NCBI GenBank assembly: GCA_045541915.1
Contig: JAZQJZ010000032.1
Coordinates: forward strand, 166,924-230,923
Length of the DNA stretch: 64,000 nt
Origin: RGIG5579 sp045541915
Lineage (GTDB): Bacteria; Bacillota; Clostridia; Oscillospirales; SIG627
Direction: 5' to 3'
Position numbers and translations under genes: made by a program. The notes under the pieces are model-generated. The model worked only from the letters and a program-made list of their open reading frames with translations, made no database searches and was not told the origin of the DNA. Positions 32,870 to 41,625 of the stretch are shown in pieces. Each line of letters starts with the position of its first letter. The first letter of the stretch is position 1.

Positions 32870-33948
32870 TATGATTCCTCCAATCCATCCATCGAAAGCT
32901 GCGCAGAAGCAGTGGGAACGGCAACTCCCATATGCCGATAGGCATGAGGCGTTACACATCTTCCACGGGGCGTACGGGAAAGAAAACCGATCTGCATCAA
33001 ATACGGTTCATACACATCTTCTATGGTAACGGCCTCTTCGCCAATGGTAGCAGAGAGAGTCTCCAGACCTACCGGGCCGCCGGAAAAGTTGTGAATGATA
33101 GCAGAAAGAAGTTTTCGGTCGATCTGATCCAGCCCCAGCGCATCCACTTCCAGCTTCTCCAATGCCATTTTGGCAATTTCATCGGTGATCACACCGTCTC
33201 CCTTGACCATAGCAAAATCACGGACACGCTTTAACAGACGATTGGCGATTCGAGGGGTTCCACGGCTTCGTCCGGCGATTTCCAAGGCTCCGTTTTTCAT
33301 AATGGGAATACCCAGGATTCCGGCAGAACGGGAAACAATAGAAGCAAGCTCTTCCTTGGTGTAAAGCTCCAGTCGCATCAGCATTCCAAAGCGATCACGC
33401 AAGGGAGAGGAGAGAGAGCCGGCGCGGGTGGTAGCACCGATAAGAGTGAACTTTTCCAGTGGAATCCGGATGCTTCTGGCAGCCGGGCCCTGACCCATCA
33501 TAATATCCAGTGCAAAATCTTCCATTGCAGGATAAAGGATCTCTTCAATGGCACGGGAAAGACGGTGGATCTCGTCGATAAAAAGCACATCTCCGCTTGA
33601 CAGAGATGACAAAATCGCAGCCAAATCGCCGGGCTTTTCAATCGCAGGACCGGAGGTGATTTTGATTCCCACTCCCATTTCATTGGCAATAATATGGGAA
33701 AGGGTGGTTTTACCCAAGCCGGGAGGGCCGTAAAGCAAAATATGATCCAGTGCTTCACCGCGCAGTTTTGCCGCTTCGATAAACACCTTTAAATTGTCTT
33801 TAATCTTTTCCTGTCCCACGTAATCCGTTAAGGTTTGGGGGCGAAGAGAATTTTCCTCTCCCACCTCCTCCACAGCGTCGGCGGGGGTAAAACTGGCAGA
33901 GACGATTCGATTCTCAAAATCAGTTTCAAATTCCTGTGTCATATTCAC
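32869..33948 (-). CDS. ruvB: Holliday junction branch migration ATPase RuvB
   Basis: 359 residues. 'LRPQTLTDYVGQEKIKDNLKVFIEAA' opens the AAA+ core, with Walker A 'GPPGLGKTTLS', Walker B 'VLFIDEIHRLS' and sensor 'GATTRAGSLSSPLRDRFG'. The C-terminal winged helix ends 'RTPRGRCVTPHAYRHMG'. It drives branch migration with RuvA. A GTG at 33948 or an ATG at 33942 may be used; GGGAGAT fits either. Confidence 0.96.
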   Translation of the reverse strand: MNMTQEFETDFENRIVSASFTPADAVEEVGEENSLRPQTLTDYVGQEKIKDNLKVFIEAAKLRGEALDHILLYGPPGLGKTTLSHIIANEMGVGIKITSGPAIEKPGDLAAILSSLSSGDVLFIDEIHRLSRAIEEILYPAMEDFALDIMMGQGPAARSIRIPLEKFTLIGATTRAGSLSSPLRDRFGMLMRLELYTKEELASIVSRSAGILGIPIMKNGALEIAGRSRGTPRIANRLLKRVRDFAMVKGDGVITDEIAKMALEKLEVDALGLDQIDRKLLSAIIHNFSGGPVGLETLSATIGEEAVTIEDVYEPYLMQIGFLSRTPRGRCVTPHAYRHMGVAVPTASAQLSMDGLEES

Positions 33949-34550
33949 TTATCTCCCATGGATTTTAATGCAAGACGGATCAGATCCTGAAGATCCTTGG
34001 CCTGATCGGAAACAGCGCGAACGGCACTGGCCGCAACCTGGGGCTGATAGCCCAGAACCACCAAGGCATTCACCGCTTCGGTGATATCTCCCACCGGCGC
34101 AGAAGCAGCCACGGGAGATACGGGATCGGTACAGGTCGCATTCTTTGCAATCTTGTCCTTCAATTCCAAAATGATCTTCTGCGCCACCTTCATTCCAATG
34201 CCCTGAGCAGCAGTTAAAGCCTTAGCATCCCCTGCCAAGACACACATGGCAAGCTCCTCCGGAGAAAGCGCAGAAAGAACGGAAACCGCAACCTTGGGGC
34301 CCACACCGGATACATCAATGAGGTGTAAGAACATTTCCCTCTCCCGGGGAGAAGAAAAGCCATAAAGCGTCATGCTGGGCCGATCACTGCTTCCCATACT
34401 CAAATGGGTATACACACGAACCTCTTTCTGTCCCGAAAGAGAGCCGGCGGTTTTGGCGGAGATGGTCATACTCCAGCCAATGCCGTGGGTATCCACCACA
34501 CAAGAACCTACGGAAAGCGCCTGCAGCGTTCCCGAGATATAATCAAACAT
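33945..34550 (-). CDS. ruvA: Holliday junction DNA-binding protein RuvA
   Basis: 201 residues. N-terminal OB fold ('MFDYISGTLQALSVGSCVVDTHGIGW'), tandem helix-hairpin-helix motifs ('LIDVSGVGPKVAVSVLSAL', 'AQGIGMKVAQKIILELKDK') and a C-terminal RuvB-binding domain ('AVNALVVLGYQPQVAASAV'). It holds the four-way junction for RuvB. Directly follows ruvC without gap. Confidence 0.96.
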   Translation of the reverse strand: MFDYISGTLQALSVGSCVVDTHGIGWSMTISAKTAGSLSGQKEVRVYTHLSMGSSDRPSMTLYGFSSPREREMFLHLIDVSGVGPKVAVSVLSALSPEELAMCVLAGDAKALTAAQGIGMKVAQKIILELKDKIAKNATCTDPVSPVAASAPVGDITEAVNALVVLGYQPQVAASAVRAVSDQAKDLQDLIRLALKSMGDK

Positions 34551-35075
34551 TTAACTTCCTCCTGTCTTTTTTGCGTCCTGAAGGGTTTGAAGTCTGGCAA
34601 TTTTATTGGATGAGCGGTAACCGTGGGTTAGAGCAATGGCGAGCGCATCTGCCGCATCGTCAGGCCGGGGAACACCGGGAAGCTGAAACAGAATCCGAAC
34701 CATTTCCATCACCTGTCTTTTTTCTGCTCTTCCAAATCCCACGACGGATTGCTTCACCTGAAGTGGGGTATATTCAAAAATAGGGATTCCCCTCTCTTCA
34801 GCAGCAAGAAGGATGACGCCGCGAGCCTGGGCCACATTGATTACGGTTTTTTGATTGTTGGCAAAAAACAGTTCTTCAATGGCAAGGGCTTCCGGGTGAT
34901 AGGTTTCAATCAGATGGACTACGCTATCGTGAATATGGCGAATACGCGCTTCCACCCGTTGACCCTTGGCCGTTTCAATGATTCCGCAATTGATATATTC
35001 AAATCGGTCCTTCACCTTTCGGCACACACCAAATCCGGTGATGGCGATTCCTGGGTCAATTCCGAGAATGATCAT
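34551..35075 (-). CDS. ruvC: Crossover junction endodeoxyribonuclease RuvC
   Basis: 174 residues. The RNase-H-like active site is complete: 'ILGIDPGIAITGFG' (D7), 'ALAIEELFFANNQKT' (E), and 'RPDDAADALAIALTH' (D, D). It cuts Holliday junctions. First gene of the long minus-strand run; a promoter lies 60 bases upstream. Confidence 0.96.
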   Translation of the reverse strand: MIILGIDPGIAITGFGVCRKVKDRFEYINCGIIETAKGQRVEARIRHIHDSVVHLIETYHPEALAIEELFFANNQKTVINVAQARGVILLAAEERGIPIFEYTPLQVKQSVVGFGRAEKRQVMEMVRILFQLPGVPRPDDAADALAIALTHGYRSSNKIARLQTLQDAKKTGGS

Positions 35076-35134
35076 CTTCCTTACTATTCCTCGTTAAACA
35101 ATAAAATTATGCTATTATAATATAATATCATTTT

Positions 35135-35163
35135 ACTTTACCACAAAAAGCCACCAAAGTCAA
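35135..35163 (-). promoter_or_regulatory. Promoter of the ruvC-led operon
   Basis: Minus strand TTGACT (35158-35163), 17 bases, TAAAGT (35135-35140). A TATAAT-like run (35111-35123) lies closer to ruvC and could be an alternative -10. Confidence 0.55.
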
Positions 35164-35210
35164 TTCTATCCGGTAAATTTTAACGGAGGTTGAACCAAAG
35201 TGTTTTTCCC

Positions 35211-35239
35211 TTGCCATCCGCCCCTTTTTGTGGTATATT
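35211..35239 (+). promoter_or_regulatory. Promoter of the MFS-GDPD operon
   Basis: TTGCCA (35211-35216), 17 bases, TATATT (35234-35239), 40 bases before the ATG; ribosome site AAAGGAG. Confidence 0.65.
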
Positions 35240-35278
35240 GATCTCAAACCGGTGATCTGGAAAACAAAGGAGTTTTTT

Positions 35279-36559
35279 ATGAAACTGAATGTAAAACGCA
35301 CTGCCTTGATCGGTCTTGCTTTTATGTCAATTCTGGCTTTTTGGCAGATGTATGATCAGGTAGTCCCCTATCTTTTGGAAAACATTTTTCATCTTTCCAC
35401 CTTTCAGGCAAATTCCATTATGTCAGTGGATAATATCCTTGCCATTTTTATGCTTCCCCTGTTTGGAACCCTGTCGGACAAAACCCGATCTCCCCTGGGG
35501 AAACGAACCCCTTATATTTTGTTTGGTACGATCTTTGCCGCCATTCTTTTGATCCTTTTGGGTGTTTTTACCACCTCTGAAAATTTCATTGGATTCATTG
35601 TTTCTCTGTTTTTTCTCCTGTTTGTTATGAGCACTTATCGCACCCCGGCGGTGGCTTATATGCCGGATGTCACGCCAAAGCCCCTTCGTTCCAAGGGAAA
35701 TGCCATCATCAATCTGGTTGGATACATTGGCGGTATTTTCGCAACGGTTGTGATGATGTTCCTGTTAAAAAGCGAAAAAAACGAAGCCGGAGAGTCGGTC
35801 TATGCTCAAGGTCAATCCTTTATGCCGGTCTTTCTGATCATTGCCGCTTTTATGCTCGTTGCTGTTTTGATCCTTGTTTTTTCCGTCAAGGAAAACCGCT
35901 TGCTTACAGAAGTAAAGGATGAGATGGCTTTGGAGAAGGAGGAACCGGAAACGAATCAAAACAAAGGGAAAAAGCTTCCCCGCGATGTGTTTTTCAGTCT
36001 GGTGCTTATTTTGATGTCCGTATTTTTATGGTTTATGGCTTACAACTCTGTCACCACTGCTTTTTCCCGTTACTGCGTGGAAGTTTTAGGTGCGGATCTG
36101 GGAACCAGTTCCGGATATCTTCTCACTGCTACCGTCAGCGCCATTGCAGCTTTTGTTCCCTTAGGATGGATCTCTGACCGTTTGGGCAGAAAAAAGACCG
36201 TTCTGCTGGGCATTGTCCTGATGACATTATGCTTTGCCATTGCCATTTTTCTTACCTCCGCCACACCGATCATTTATTTGCTTTTTGCCACAGTTGGCAT
36301 TGGCTGGGCGGCGATCAACGTGAACTCATTTCCCATGGTAGTGGAAATGTCCAGCGGCGCCGATGTGGGAAAATACACCGGATTTTACTACACTTTTTCT
36401 ATGGCTGCCCAAATCACAACACCCCTTCTTTCCGGTCTTCTCATTGATCATTTTTCCGCCGGTTACCGGATTCTTTTCCCTTATGCTGTAACATTTTCGC
36501 TTCTATCCTTTGTAACCATGAGCCTGGTTCGCCACGGAGATTATAAAAAACAAAAATAA
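35279..36559 (+). CDS. MFS transporter, GPH/SLC45 sugar-porter type
   Basis: 426 residues from the ATG at 35279 (AAAGGAG 7 bases upstream), twelve predicted helices. The loop 'GTLSDKTRSPLGKRTPYILFG' is the characteristic 'D+TRs.lGrR.Pyi' motif of glycoside-pentoside-hexuronide/SLC45-type carriers, and 'LGWISDRLGRKKTVLLG' is its second-half copy. It likely carries a sugar or sugar derivative with a cation. Co-transcribed with a GDPD gene 18 bases downstream, so a glycerol-phosphate compound is also conceivable. Confidence 0.88.
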   Translation: MKLNVKRTALIGLAFMSILAFWQMYDQVVPYLLENIFHLSTFQANSIMSVDNILAIFMLPLFGTLSDKTRSPLGKRTPYILFGTIFAAILLILLGVFTTSENFIGFIVSLFFLLFVMSTYRTPAVAYMPDVTPKPLRSKGNAIINLVGYIGGIFATVVMMFLLKSEKNEAGESVYAQGQSFMPVFLIIAAFMLVAVLILVFSVKENRLLTEVKDEMALEKEEPETNQNKGKKLPRDVFFSLVLILMSVFLWFMAYNSVTTAFSRYCVEVLGADLGTSSGYLLTATVSAIAAFVPLGWISDRLGRKKTVLLGIVLMTLCFAIAIFLTSATPIIYLLFATVGIGWAAINVNSFPMVVEMSSGADVGKYTGFYYTFSMAAQITTPLLSGLLIDHFSAGYRILFPYAVTFSLLSFVTMSLVRHGDYKKQK

Positions 36560-36577
36560 GATTTACGAGGTACCGGT

Positions 36578-37396
36578 ATGCTGATCCCCATTCTTTCCAC
36601 CTTAGCCATCCTTGCTTTTCTCTATTTGATCCTTTTGCTGATCGTTTCTCCTACCGATCGGACCCACCCGGATGTGCATCTTTTAAAAGGCGCCTACATT
36701 GCACATAGAGGGCTGCATGACAATCAGCATGGCATCCCCGAAAACTCTCTTGTTTCTTTCGAAAAAGCCATGGAAAAGGGCTTTCCCATTGAAATTGACA
36801 TTCACCTGACAAAAGACGGTCACGTGGTGGTTTTTCACGATGCAACACTTACTCGGATGTGCGGAAAAGACGACCGGATCAAAGAATTGACCTTGGAAGA
36901 GATCAAAGCCTATCATCTGCTGGACACCGGCGAAAAAATCCCAACTTTGGAAGAAACCTTGGAAAAAGTCGCTGGCAGAGTTTTTCTTCTCATTGAGTTT
37001 AAAATGGAAAACGGAAACACAAAGGAGCTTTGTAGGGCCGCCAATCAGATCCTTTCGGGATATGATGGGAAATATTTCATTCAATCCTTCTATCCTCAGG
37101 TGCTTTCCTGGTATCGAAAAAACAACAGAAAAGTTTGTCGCGGACTTTTGGCAGCAAGTTTTCACGGTGAAAGTTTGCCCAGAAGGATGAGCGGCGCTAT
37201 GCTATTCAATTTTCTTGCCAGACCGGACTTTATTTCCTACAAGCACCAGGATGGCGCAAATCCCATACGGCGCTTTGCCGTTTGGCTTGGCGCTGTATCG
37301 GTTGGCTGGACGTTTCGGTGCCAAGAGGAGCTCAAGGAGGGAAAAAAGCATTTTGAATCTTTCATTTTTGAAAAATTTCTCCCTGAAAAGGAATAA
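36578..37396 (+). CDS. Membrane-anchored glycerophosphodiester phosphodiesterase
   Basis: 272 residues. One N-terminal helix (ILSTLAILAFLYLILLLIV) then a GDPD TIM barrel: 'AHRGLHDNQHGIPENSLVSFEKAMEKG', 'EIDIHLTKDGHVVVFHDATLTRMCG' with the HR...E.D...H catalytic set, and 'LLIEFK'. It releases glycerol 3-phosphate from phospholipid headgroup diesters at the membrane. Shares the operon with the MFS porter. Confidence 0.9.
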   Translation: MLIPILSTLAILAFLYLILLLIVSPTDRTHPDVHLLKGAYIAHRGLHDNQHGIPENSLVSFEKAMEKGFPIEIDIHLTKDGHVVVFHDATLTRMCGKDDRIKELTLEEIKAYHLLDTGEKIPTLEETLEKVAGRVFLLIEFKMENGNTKELCRAANQILSGYDGKYFIQSFYPQVLSWYRKNNRKVCRGLLAASFHGESLPRRMSGAMLFNFLARPDFISYKHQDGANPIRRFAVWLGAVSVGWTFRCQEELKEGKKHFESFIFEKFLPEKE

Positions 37397-37412
37397 ATTT
37401 CCCGTTATGTCC

Positions 37413-37441
37413 TTGACACAGTTTTTAGAGCGTGATACAAT
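37413..37441 (+). promoter_or_regulatory. Strong promoter of the aldolase gene
   Basis: TTGACA (37413-37418), 17 bases, TACAAT (37436-37441), 48 bases before the ATG. Confidence 0.8.
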
Positions 37442-37489
37442 AAATTGATTGTTGAAAAGACAAAATAAATCATAAAAGGAGTTCTAAAT

Positions 37490-38458
37490 ATGGCACTTGT
37501 TACGACAAAAGAAATGTTTGAAAAGGCCTATAATGGCGGTTACGCCGTTGGCGCTTTCAACGTAAACAACATGGAGATCGTTCAGGGTATCACCGAAGCT
37601 TGCGCTGAGGAAAAGAGCCCTGTCATCCTTCAGGTTTCCAAGGGTGCAAGAGCATATGCAAACCACACTTACCTGGTAAAGCTGGTGGAAGCTGCTGTTC
37701 TGGAATGCCCCGATATCCCCGTTGCCCTTCACCTGGACCACGGCGATAGCTTTGAAACCTGTAAATCCTGCATCGACGGCGGTTTCACCTCCGTTATGAT
37801 CGACGCTTCCTCCAAGCCCTTTGCTGAAAACATTGAAATCACCAAGAAGGTAGTTGAATATGCTCACGCTCACGGTGTTGTGGTAGAAGCTGAACTTGGC
37901 AGCCTTGCCGGTATCGAAGACGAAGTAAACGTTTCCGCTGAAGCTGCTTCCTACACCCGTCCCGAAGAAGTGGAAGAGTTCGTTTCCAAGACCGGTTGCG
38001 ACTCTCTTGCCATTGCCATCGGTACCAGCCATGGCGCTTACAAATTCACTCCCGAGCAGTGCACCGTAAACGAACAGGGCATTCTGGTTCCCCCCGCTCT
38101 TCGTTTCGACGTACTGGAAGAAGTGACCCGTCGTCTCCCCGGCTTCCCCATCGTTCTGCACGGTTCTTCCTCCGTTCCCCAGAACTATGTTGCTATGGTA
38201 AATGCCAACGGTGGTAAGATGCCCAACGCTATCGGTGTTCCCGAAGAGCAGCTCCGCAAGGCAGCTTCCCTTTCCGTTTGCAAGATCAACATTGACTCCG
38301 ACCTTCGTCTGGCTATGACCGGTACCATCCGTCAGTTCTTCAACGATCAGCCTGAGAAGTTCGACCCCAGAGAATATCTGAAGCCCGCTCGTGCCAACAT
38401 CAAGGAATTGGTTCGTCACAAGTTGGTGAACGTTCTGGGCTGCGCTGGCAAAGCCTAA
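37490..38458 (+). CDS. fba: Class II fructose-bisphosphate aldolase
   Basis: 322 residues. Zinc and substrate residues are in 'ALHLDHGDSFETCKSCIDGGFTSVMIDAS', 'VEAELGSLAGIED' and 'IVLHGSSSVP'; 'KINIDSDLRLAMTGTIR' is the late phosphate-binding part. It splits fructose 1,6-bisphosphate in glycolysis. Codon use is visibly more biased than in its neighbours (preference for TTC, ATC, CGT, GGT), typical of a highly expressed gene. Own promoter, AAAGGAG ribosome site and terminator. Confidence 0.95.
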   Translation: MALVTTKEMFEKAYNGGYAVGAFNVNNMEIVQGITEACAEEKSPVILQVSKGARAYANHTYLVKLVEAAVLECPDIPVALHLDHGDSFETCKSCIDGGFTSVMIDASSKPFAENIEITKKVVEYAHAHGVVVEAELGSLAGIEDEVNVSAEAASYTRPEEVEEFVSKTGCDSLAIAIGTSHGAYKFTPEQCTVNEQGILVPPALRFDVLEEVTRRLPGFPIVLHGSSSVPQNYVAMVNANGGKMPNAIGVPEEQLRKAASLSVCKINIDSDLRLAMTGTIRQFFNDQPEKFDPREYLKPARANIKELVRHKLVNVLGCAGKA

Positions 38459-38479
38459 TTTCAAGGAACAAACAAAAAA

Positions 38480-38501
38480 ACTCCGCTTGATACAGCGGAG
38501 T
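38480..38501. terminator. Terminator between fba and trmO (bidirectional)
   Basis: Stem ACTCCGCT/AGCGGAGT with TGATAC loop, an A run before and TTTTTT after; it serves the convergent fba and trmO genes. Confidence 0.9.
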
Positions 38502-38534
38502 TTTTTCTTTACTCTCAAATAAATGTAAACCGGT

Positions 38535-39215
38535 TTATCCCTCTTTCGTAACAGAAAGAATGGTGGCGCAATCTCCTTCCACCTGAAAGTGAATTTCAAA
38601 GCCGGCAAAAGAAAAACCATAGCACCGTTCCGGATCGTTTTGATAGGACGGTCTTGGGTCCTGACGGAGAATTTCCAAAAGTGCCTCCTTCTTTTCCATC
38701 GGAAAATCCTTTAACACATCCGGTTCAAAGAAAACGCGGAGAGAATCCTCCAAATGCTCCTGAGCAAATCCACCCTTGGCATCGGGAAAGGAATCGGCAA
38801 AGGGCAGATAGGGCTTAATGTCATAAATGGGAGTGCCATCCATCAAATCGGCACCGGCCACAACCAAAACAGGCCCGTTAACGGTTTTTTCGGTGCGAAG
38901 CAAACGAACACAGGAAAGACCAATGGGATTGGGACGAAAAGGAGAACGGGTAGCAAAAACACCCACTCTGCGATTGCCTCCCAATCTGGGGGGACGCACG
39001 GTGGGAGAGGCTTCCCTTCCCACATTTTCTGAAAAGCACCAAAGAAGCCAAAGGTGGGAAAATTCCGTAATTCCGCGGATATAATCGGGGTTTTGAAAGG
39101 GCTTTTCAAATTCGATTCGACTTTCCAGATTCTTTAAAATTCCACTTTGGCGAGGAATGGAAAACTTGGTGGGAAAATCGCTTCGGATTCTAGCCACGAT
39201 TTGCATTTTTTCCAT
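38535..39215 (-). CDS. trmO: tRNA(Thr) t6A37 N6-methyltransferase (TrmO/TsaA family)
   Basis: 226 residues. 'ARIRSDFPTKFSIPRQSGI' and 'SHLWLLWCFSENV' open the YaeB/TsaA beta-barrel, and 'FATRSPFRPNPIGLSCVRLL' is the family signature binding S-adenosylmethionine. It methylates t6A at position 37 of tRNA-Thr. Next to tRNA genes, but convergent with fba. Confidence 0.92.
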   Translation of the reverse strand: MEKMQIVARIRSDFPTKFSIPRQSGILKNLESRIEFEKPFQNPDYIRGITEFSHLWLLWCFSENVGREASPTVRPPRLGGNRRVGVFATRSPFRPNPIGLSCVRLLRTEKTVNGPVLVVAGADLMDGTPIYDIKPYLPFADSFPDAKGGFAQEHLEDSLRVFFEPDVLKDFPMEKKEALLEILRQDPRPSYQNDPERCYGFSFAGFEIHFQVEGDCATILSVTKEG

Positions 39216-39240
39216 ATAGGCACCTCCTTGAAGGAAAAGA

Positions 39241-39266
39241 AAAGCTCCTGCTGACGCAGGAGCTTT
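39241..39266 (-). terminator. Terminator after the tRNA pair
   Basis: 11-bp stem (AAAGCTCCTGC/GCAGGAGCTTT) with a TGAC loop, starting one base after the tRNA-Asp CCA end, followed by a pyrimidine-rich tract on the minus strand. Confidence 0.85.
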
Positions 39267-39343
39267 TGGCGACCTGAAGGGGGCTCGAACCCCTGACCTC
39301 TAGCGTGACAGGCTAGCGTTCTAACCAACTGAACTACCAGGCC
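39267..39343 (-). tRNA. tRNA-Asp (GTC)
   Basis: 77 bases including the encoded CCA. Acceptor GGCCTGG pairs with TCAGGTC, the anticodon stem CTAGC/GCTAG encloses CTGTCAC with anticodon GTC, and the T loop is TTCGAGC. Confidence 0.97.
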
Positions 39344-39345
39344 AA

Positions 39346-39421
39346 TGGAGCGGATTACGGGGCTCGAACCCGCCACCTCGACCTTGGCAAGGTCGCGCTC
39401 TACCAAATGAGCTAAATCCGC
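39346..39421 (-). tRNA. tRNA-Gly (GCC)
   Basis: 76 bases, encoded CCA. Acceptor starts GCGGATT; anticodon loop TTGCCAA with anticodon GCC between CGACC and GGTCG; T loop TTCGAGC. Two bases separate it from tRNA-Asp, so both are cut from one transcript. Confidence 0.97.
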
Positions 39422-39451
39422 AGATGGGCACCAATTCCTTGGCGCCCCGTT

Positions 39452-39481
39452 AGTATAACACAGAAAAAAGTCCCTTGTCAA
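39452..39481 (-). promoter_or_regulatory. Promoter of the tRNA-Gly/tRNA-Asp unit
   Basis: Minus strand TTGACA (39476-39481), 18 bases, TATACT (39452-39457), about 30 bases before tRNA-Gly. Confidence 0.75.
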
Positions 39482-39497
39482 GAGCGAAATTCATTTT

Positions 39498-40655
39498 TTA
39501 GAAAGGCTCTGCTTCTTCCCTATAAATCCGTTTTACCCTTGAAGAAAAGGATGTGAGCACTTCATAGCGAGAAGTATCAAACAGCCGTTCCCACTCATCT
39601 GCTGTAATTTCGTCCTGGCCGTCTTTTCCTAAAACCGTAACCAGTTGTCCTACCTCGACATTTTCAATATCGGTGACATCCACCATAATCAAATCCATAC
39701 ATACTCTGCCCACTACAGAAGCACGTTTTCCGTTGATCAAGACCTGCCCCACCCCGCTGAGGGCGCGATTGAAGCCATCGGCATAGCCAATGGAAACGGT
39801 GGCAATCTTCTTATTTTCGGGGGCATGATAGGTATGGCCATACCCAATTTTGGTTCCCTTTAAAACCTCTTTGACGAAAATCACACGGCTCAACACCGAC
39901 ATTGCAGGGCGAAGGTCAACGCCTTCACGGGAAACCTCATTGGATGGAAAAATTCCGTAAAGAGCAATTCCAAAGCGACACAGATCAAAATTCTGATCCA
40001 GCTCCATAGTGCCTGCACTGTTGCAAATATGGCGGATGGGAACCTGGATATTGCGCTCCTTCAAAGCCGATAGAAAATCAGAAAAAATTTGGATTTGTTT
40101 TTCCGTGGCACCTTTATCTGTTTCATCTGCCCGGGCAAAATGGCTAAAAACACCTTCCATTTCAAGGCCGGGAAGACGGTAGATGGTCTCTGCCGCCTCC
40201 AGTCCCTTTTTATCGGGAAAGATGCCGATTCGACCCATTCCCGTATCCAAAGCCAAATGAATCTTAATGTCTTTCCCTGCGTTCTGCGCAGCCTTCGAAA
40301 GTTCCCTCGCTTCGCCGACGCTGAAAACAGTAGCGGTCAGGTTATATTCCGGGAGAATCCGGTACTGCGCAGAGTGAATGTTGGAAAGGATCAAGATGGG
40401 AGTTGAGATTCCCGCTTCCCGCAGACAAAGCGCTTCCTCCAGACAAGCCACGGCAAAATAATCTGCCTTGTTTTCCAGGCGTTTGGCAACCGGAATGCTA
40501 CCGTGACCGTATGCATCCGCTTTGATCACCGCCATTGCCTTAACACCGGGCTTAAGCTTGGATTTTAACACGTCAAAATTATGCTCGATATTGGACAAGT
40601 CGATTCGCGCAAAGCAACGATAAAAAGCACTTTCCTCACACTGCAAAAGAGCCAT
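39498..40655 (-). CDS. alr: Alanine racemase
   Basis: 385 residues. The PLP lysine is in 'AVIKADAYGHGS', and the catalytic tyrosine region 'YGHTYHAPENKKIATVSIGYADGF' follows in the C-terminal domain. It interconverts L- and D-alanine for peptidoglycan. ATG at 40655 is chosen because GGGGAGG sits 6 bases upstream; the frame stays open before it. Own promoter; no spore-specific context. Confidence 0.95.
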   Translation of the reverse strand: MALLQCEESAFYRCFARIDLSNIEHNFDVLKSKLKPGVKAMAVIKADAYGHGSIPVAKRLENKADYFAVACLEEALCLREAGISTPILILSNIHSAQYRILPEYNLTATVFSVGEARELSKAAQNAGKDIKIHLALDTGMGRIGIFPDKKGLEAAETIYRLPGLEMEGVFSHFARADETDKGATEKQIQIFSDFLSALKERNIQVPIRHICNSAGTMELDQNFDLCRFGIALYGIFPSNEVSREGVDLRPAMSVLSRVIFVKEVLKGTKIGYGHTYHAPENKKIATVSIGYADGFNRALSGVGQVLINGKRASVVGRVCMDLIMVDVTDIENVEVGQLVTVLGKDGQDEITADEWERLFDTSRYEVLTSFSSRVKRIYREEAEPF

Positions 40656-40704
40656 ATGACCTCCCCTTTTTCCTTTGTTACAATACGAAAAAATTTCTCT
40701 CTTC

Positions 40705-40733
40705 ATTGTATCACGTTTTTCGGTTTTTCGCAA
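40705..40733 (-). promoter_or_regulatory. Promoter of alr
   Basis: Minus strand TTGCGA (40728-40733), 17 bases, TACAAT (40705-40710), 49 bases before the ATG. Confidence 0.6.
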
Positions 40734-40742
40734 TAAAACTTT

Positions 40743-41621
40743 TCACTTCCCAAACGAAAATTCCTGAACACAGCGAACAAATTCTTTCATTTCCTTGCTG
40801 TAATACTGGTCTTTTCGAAAGACCAGACTGATTTTGGAGACCATAGGAGGATCCAGGGAAATGGGAACCATTTTTTGGTTTTGCTCCGCGATCTGGCGGA
40901 ATAAAAATCCAACAGCCATATCCTCGGACACAAACTGCTCGACCGTGGAAAGCTGAGAAGAGGTATGGAGTACATTGGGTTCTATGCCGGCTTCAGAAAA
41001 AAACAAAAAAATACGCTCGGTATGAAAAAAGCCTTTGGAGAACAAAATTAATTTTTCTGTTTCAAGAGCCTTTGCATCCACGCTCTTTTTCACTGCCAAA
41101 GGATGACGGGGAGGAACACAACAAACCGTTTCCAAATCGGTGATAAAAATAGCCTCATACTCTGCCGGAAAGGACTGAGTGTGAGGCAATAGCGCCACAT
41201 CCAGCCTTCCGTTATCAAGGGAAAAAAGAAGCTCCTCGCGGCCGATTTCTTGAGTGAAAATCTCAGTTTCCGGACACAATTCGGAAAAACGGGAATATAA
41301 AACGGGAAGAAGCAATGAGGAGATCATGGGCGGAACTCCCAATCGAAGGTGGTGCCTTTTCTCACCACGACTTTTCATTGCCTTTTCCACTCCATCGGCA
41401 TGCTCCACCAAAGACTCTGCCAGAGCGCGGAAGGTTTTGCCGTCTTCTGTGAGCAAAAAGCCGGTTTTCTGCCGACGGATCAAAGTAACACCAAATTCAT
41501 TTTCCAATGCCTTAATGGCTGAGGAAACCGAAGGCTGAGAAACACCAAAGTGTTCAGCGGCCCTGGAAATATTCCCAAAGCGGCAGGCAAAAACGAAATA
41601 AGATAATTGCTGCAGTGTCAT
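40743..41621 (-). CDS. LysR-family transcriptional regulator
   Basis: 292 residues. The winged helix-turn-helix at 1-60 reads 'MTLQQLSYFVFACRFGNISRAAEHFGVSQPSVSSAIKALENEFGVTLIRRQ', a textbook LysR start, and the rest is a periplasmic-binding-like effector domain ('LRLGVPPMISSLLLPVLYSRF'). It lies 4 bases after the tartrate/malate dehydrogenase gene in the same direction, so it probably regulates that gene in response to a dicarboxylate (inference). Confidence 0.92.
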   Translation of the reverse strand: MTLQQLSYFVFACRFGNISRAAEHFGVSQPSVSSAIKALENEFGVTLIRRQKTGFLLTEDGKTFRALAESLVEHADGVEKAMKSRGEKRHHLRLGVPPMISSLLLPVLYSRFSELCPETEIFTQEIGREELLFSLDNGRLDVALLPHTQSFPAEYEAIFITDLETVCCVPPRHPLAVKKSVDAKALETEKLILFSKGFFHTERIFLFFSEAGIEPNVLHTSSQLSTVEQFVSEDMAVGFLFRQIAEQNQKMVPISLDPPMVSKISLVFRKDQYYSKEMKEFVRCVQEFSFGK

Positions 41622-41625
41622 AGGA

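Noticed and set aside
32869..32959. A longer N terminus for the RlmI-like methyltransferase (30 extra residues)
   Set aside because: It would overlap ruvB by 90 bases, is cysteine-rich nonsense, and the ATG at 32869 has the usual TAATG coupling.
37484..38620. A 378-codon open frame antisense to fba
   Set aside because: Fructose-bisphosphate aldolase on the plus strand has full family motifs, promoter and terminator; the antisense frame is low-complexity Gly/Val/Phe and is a by-product of its codon usage.
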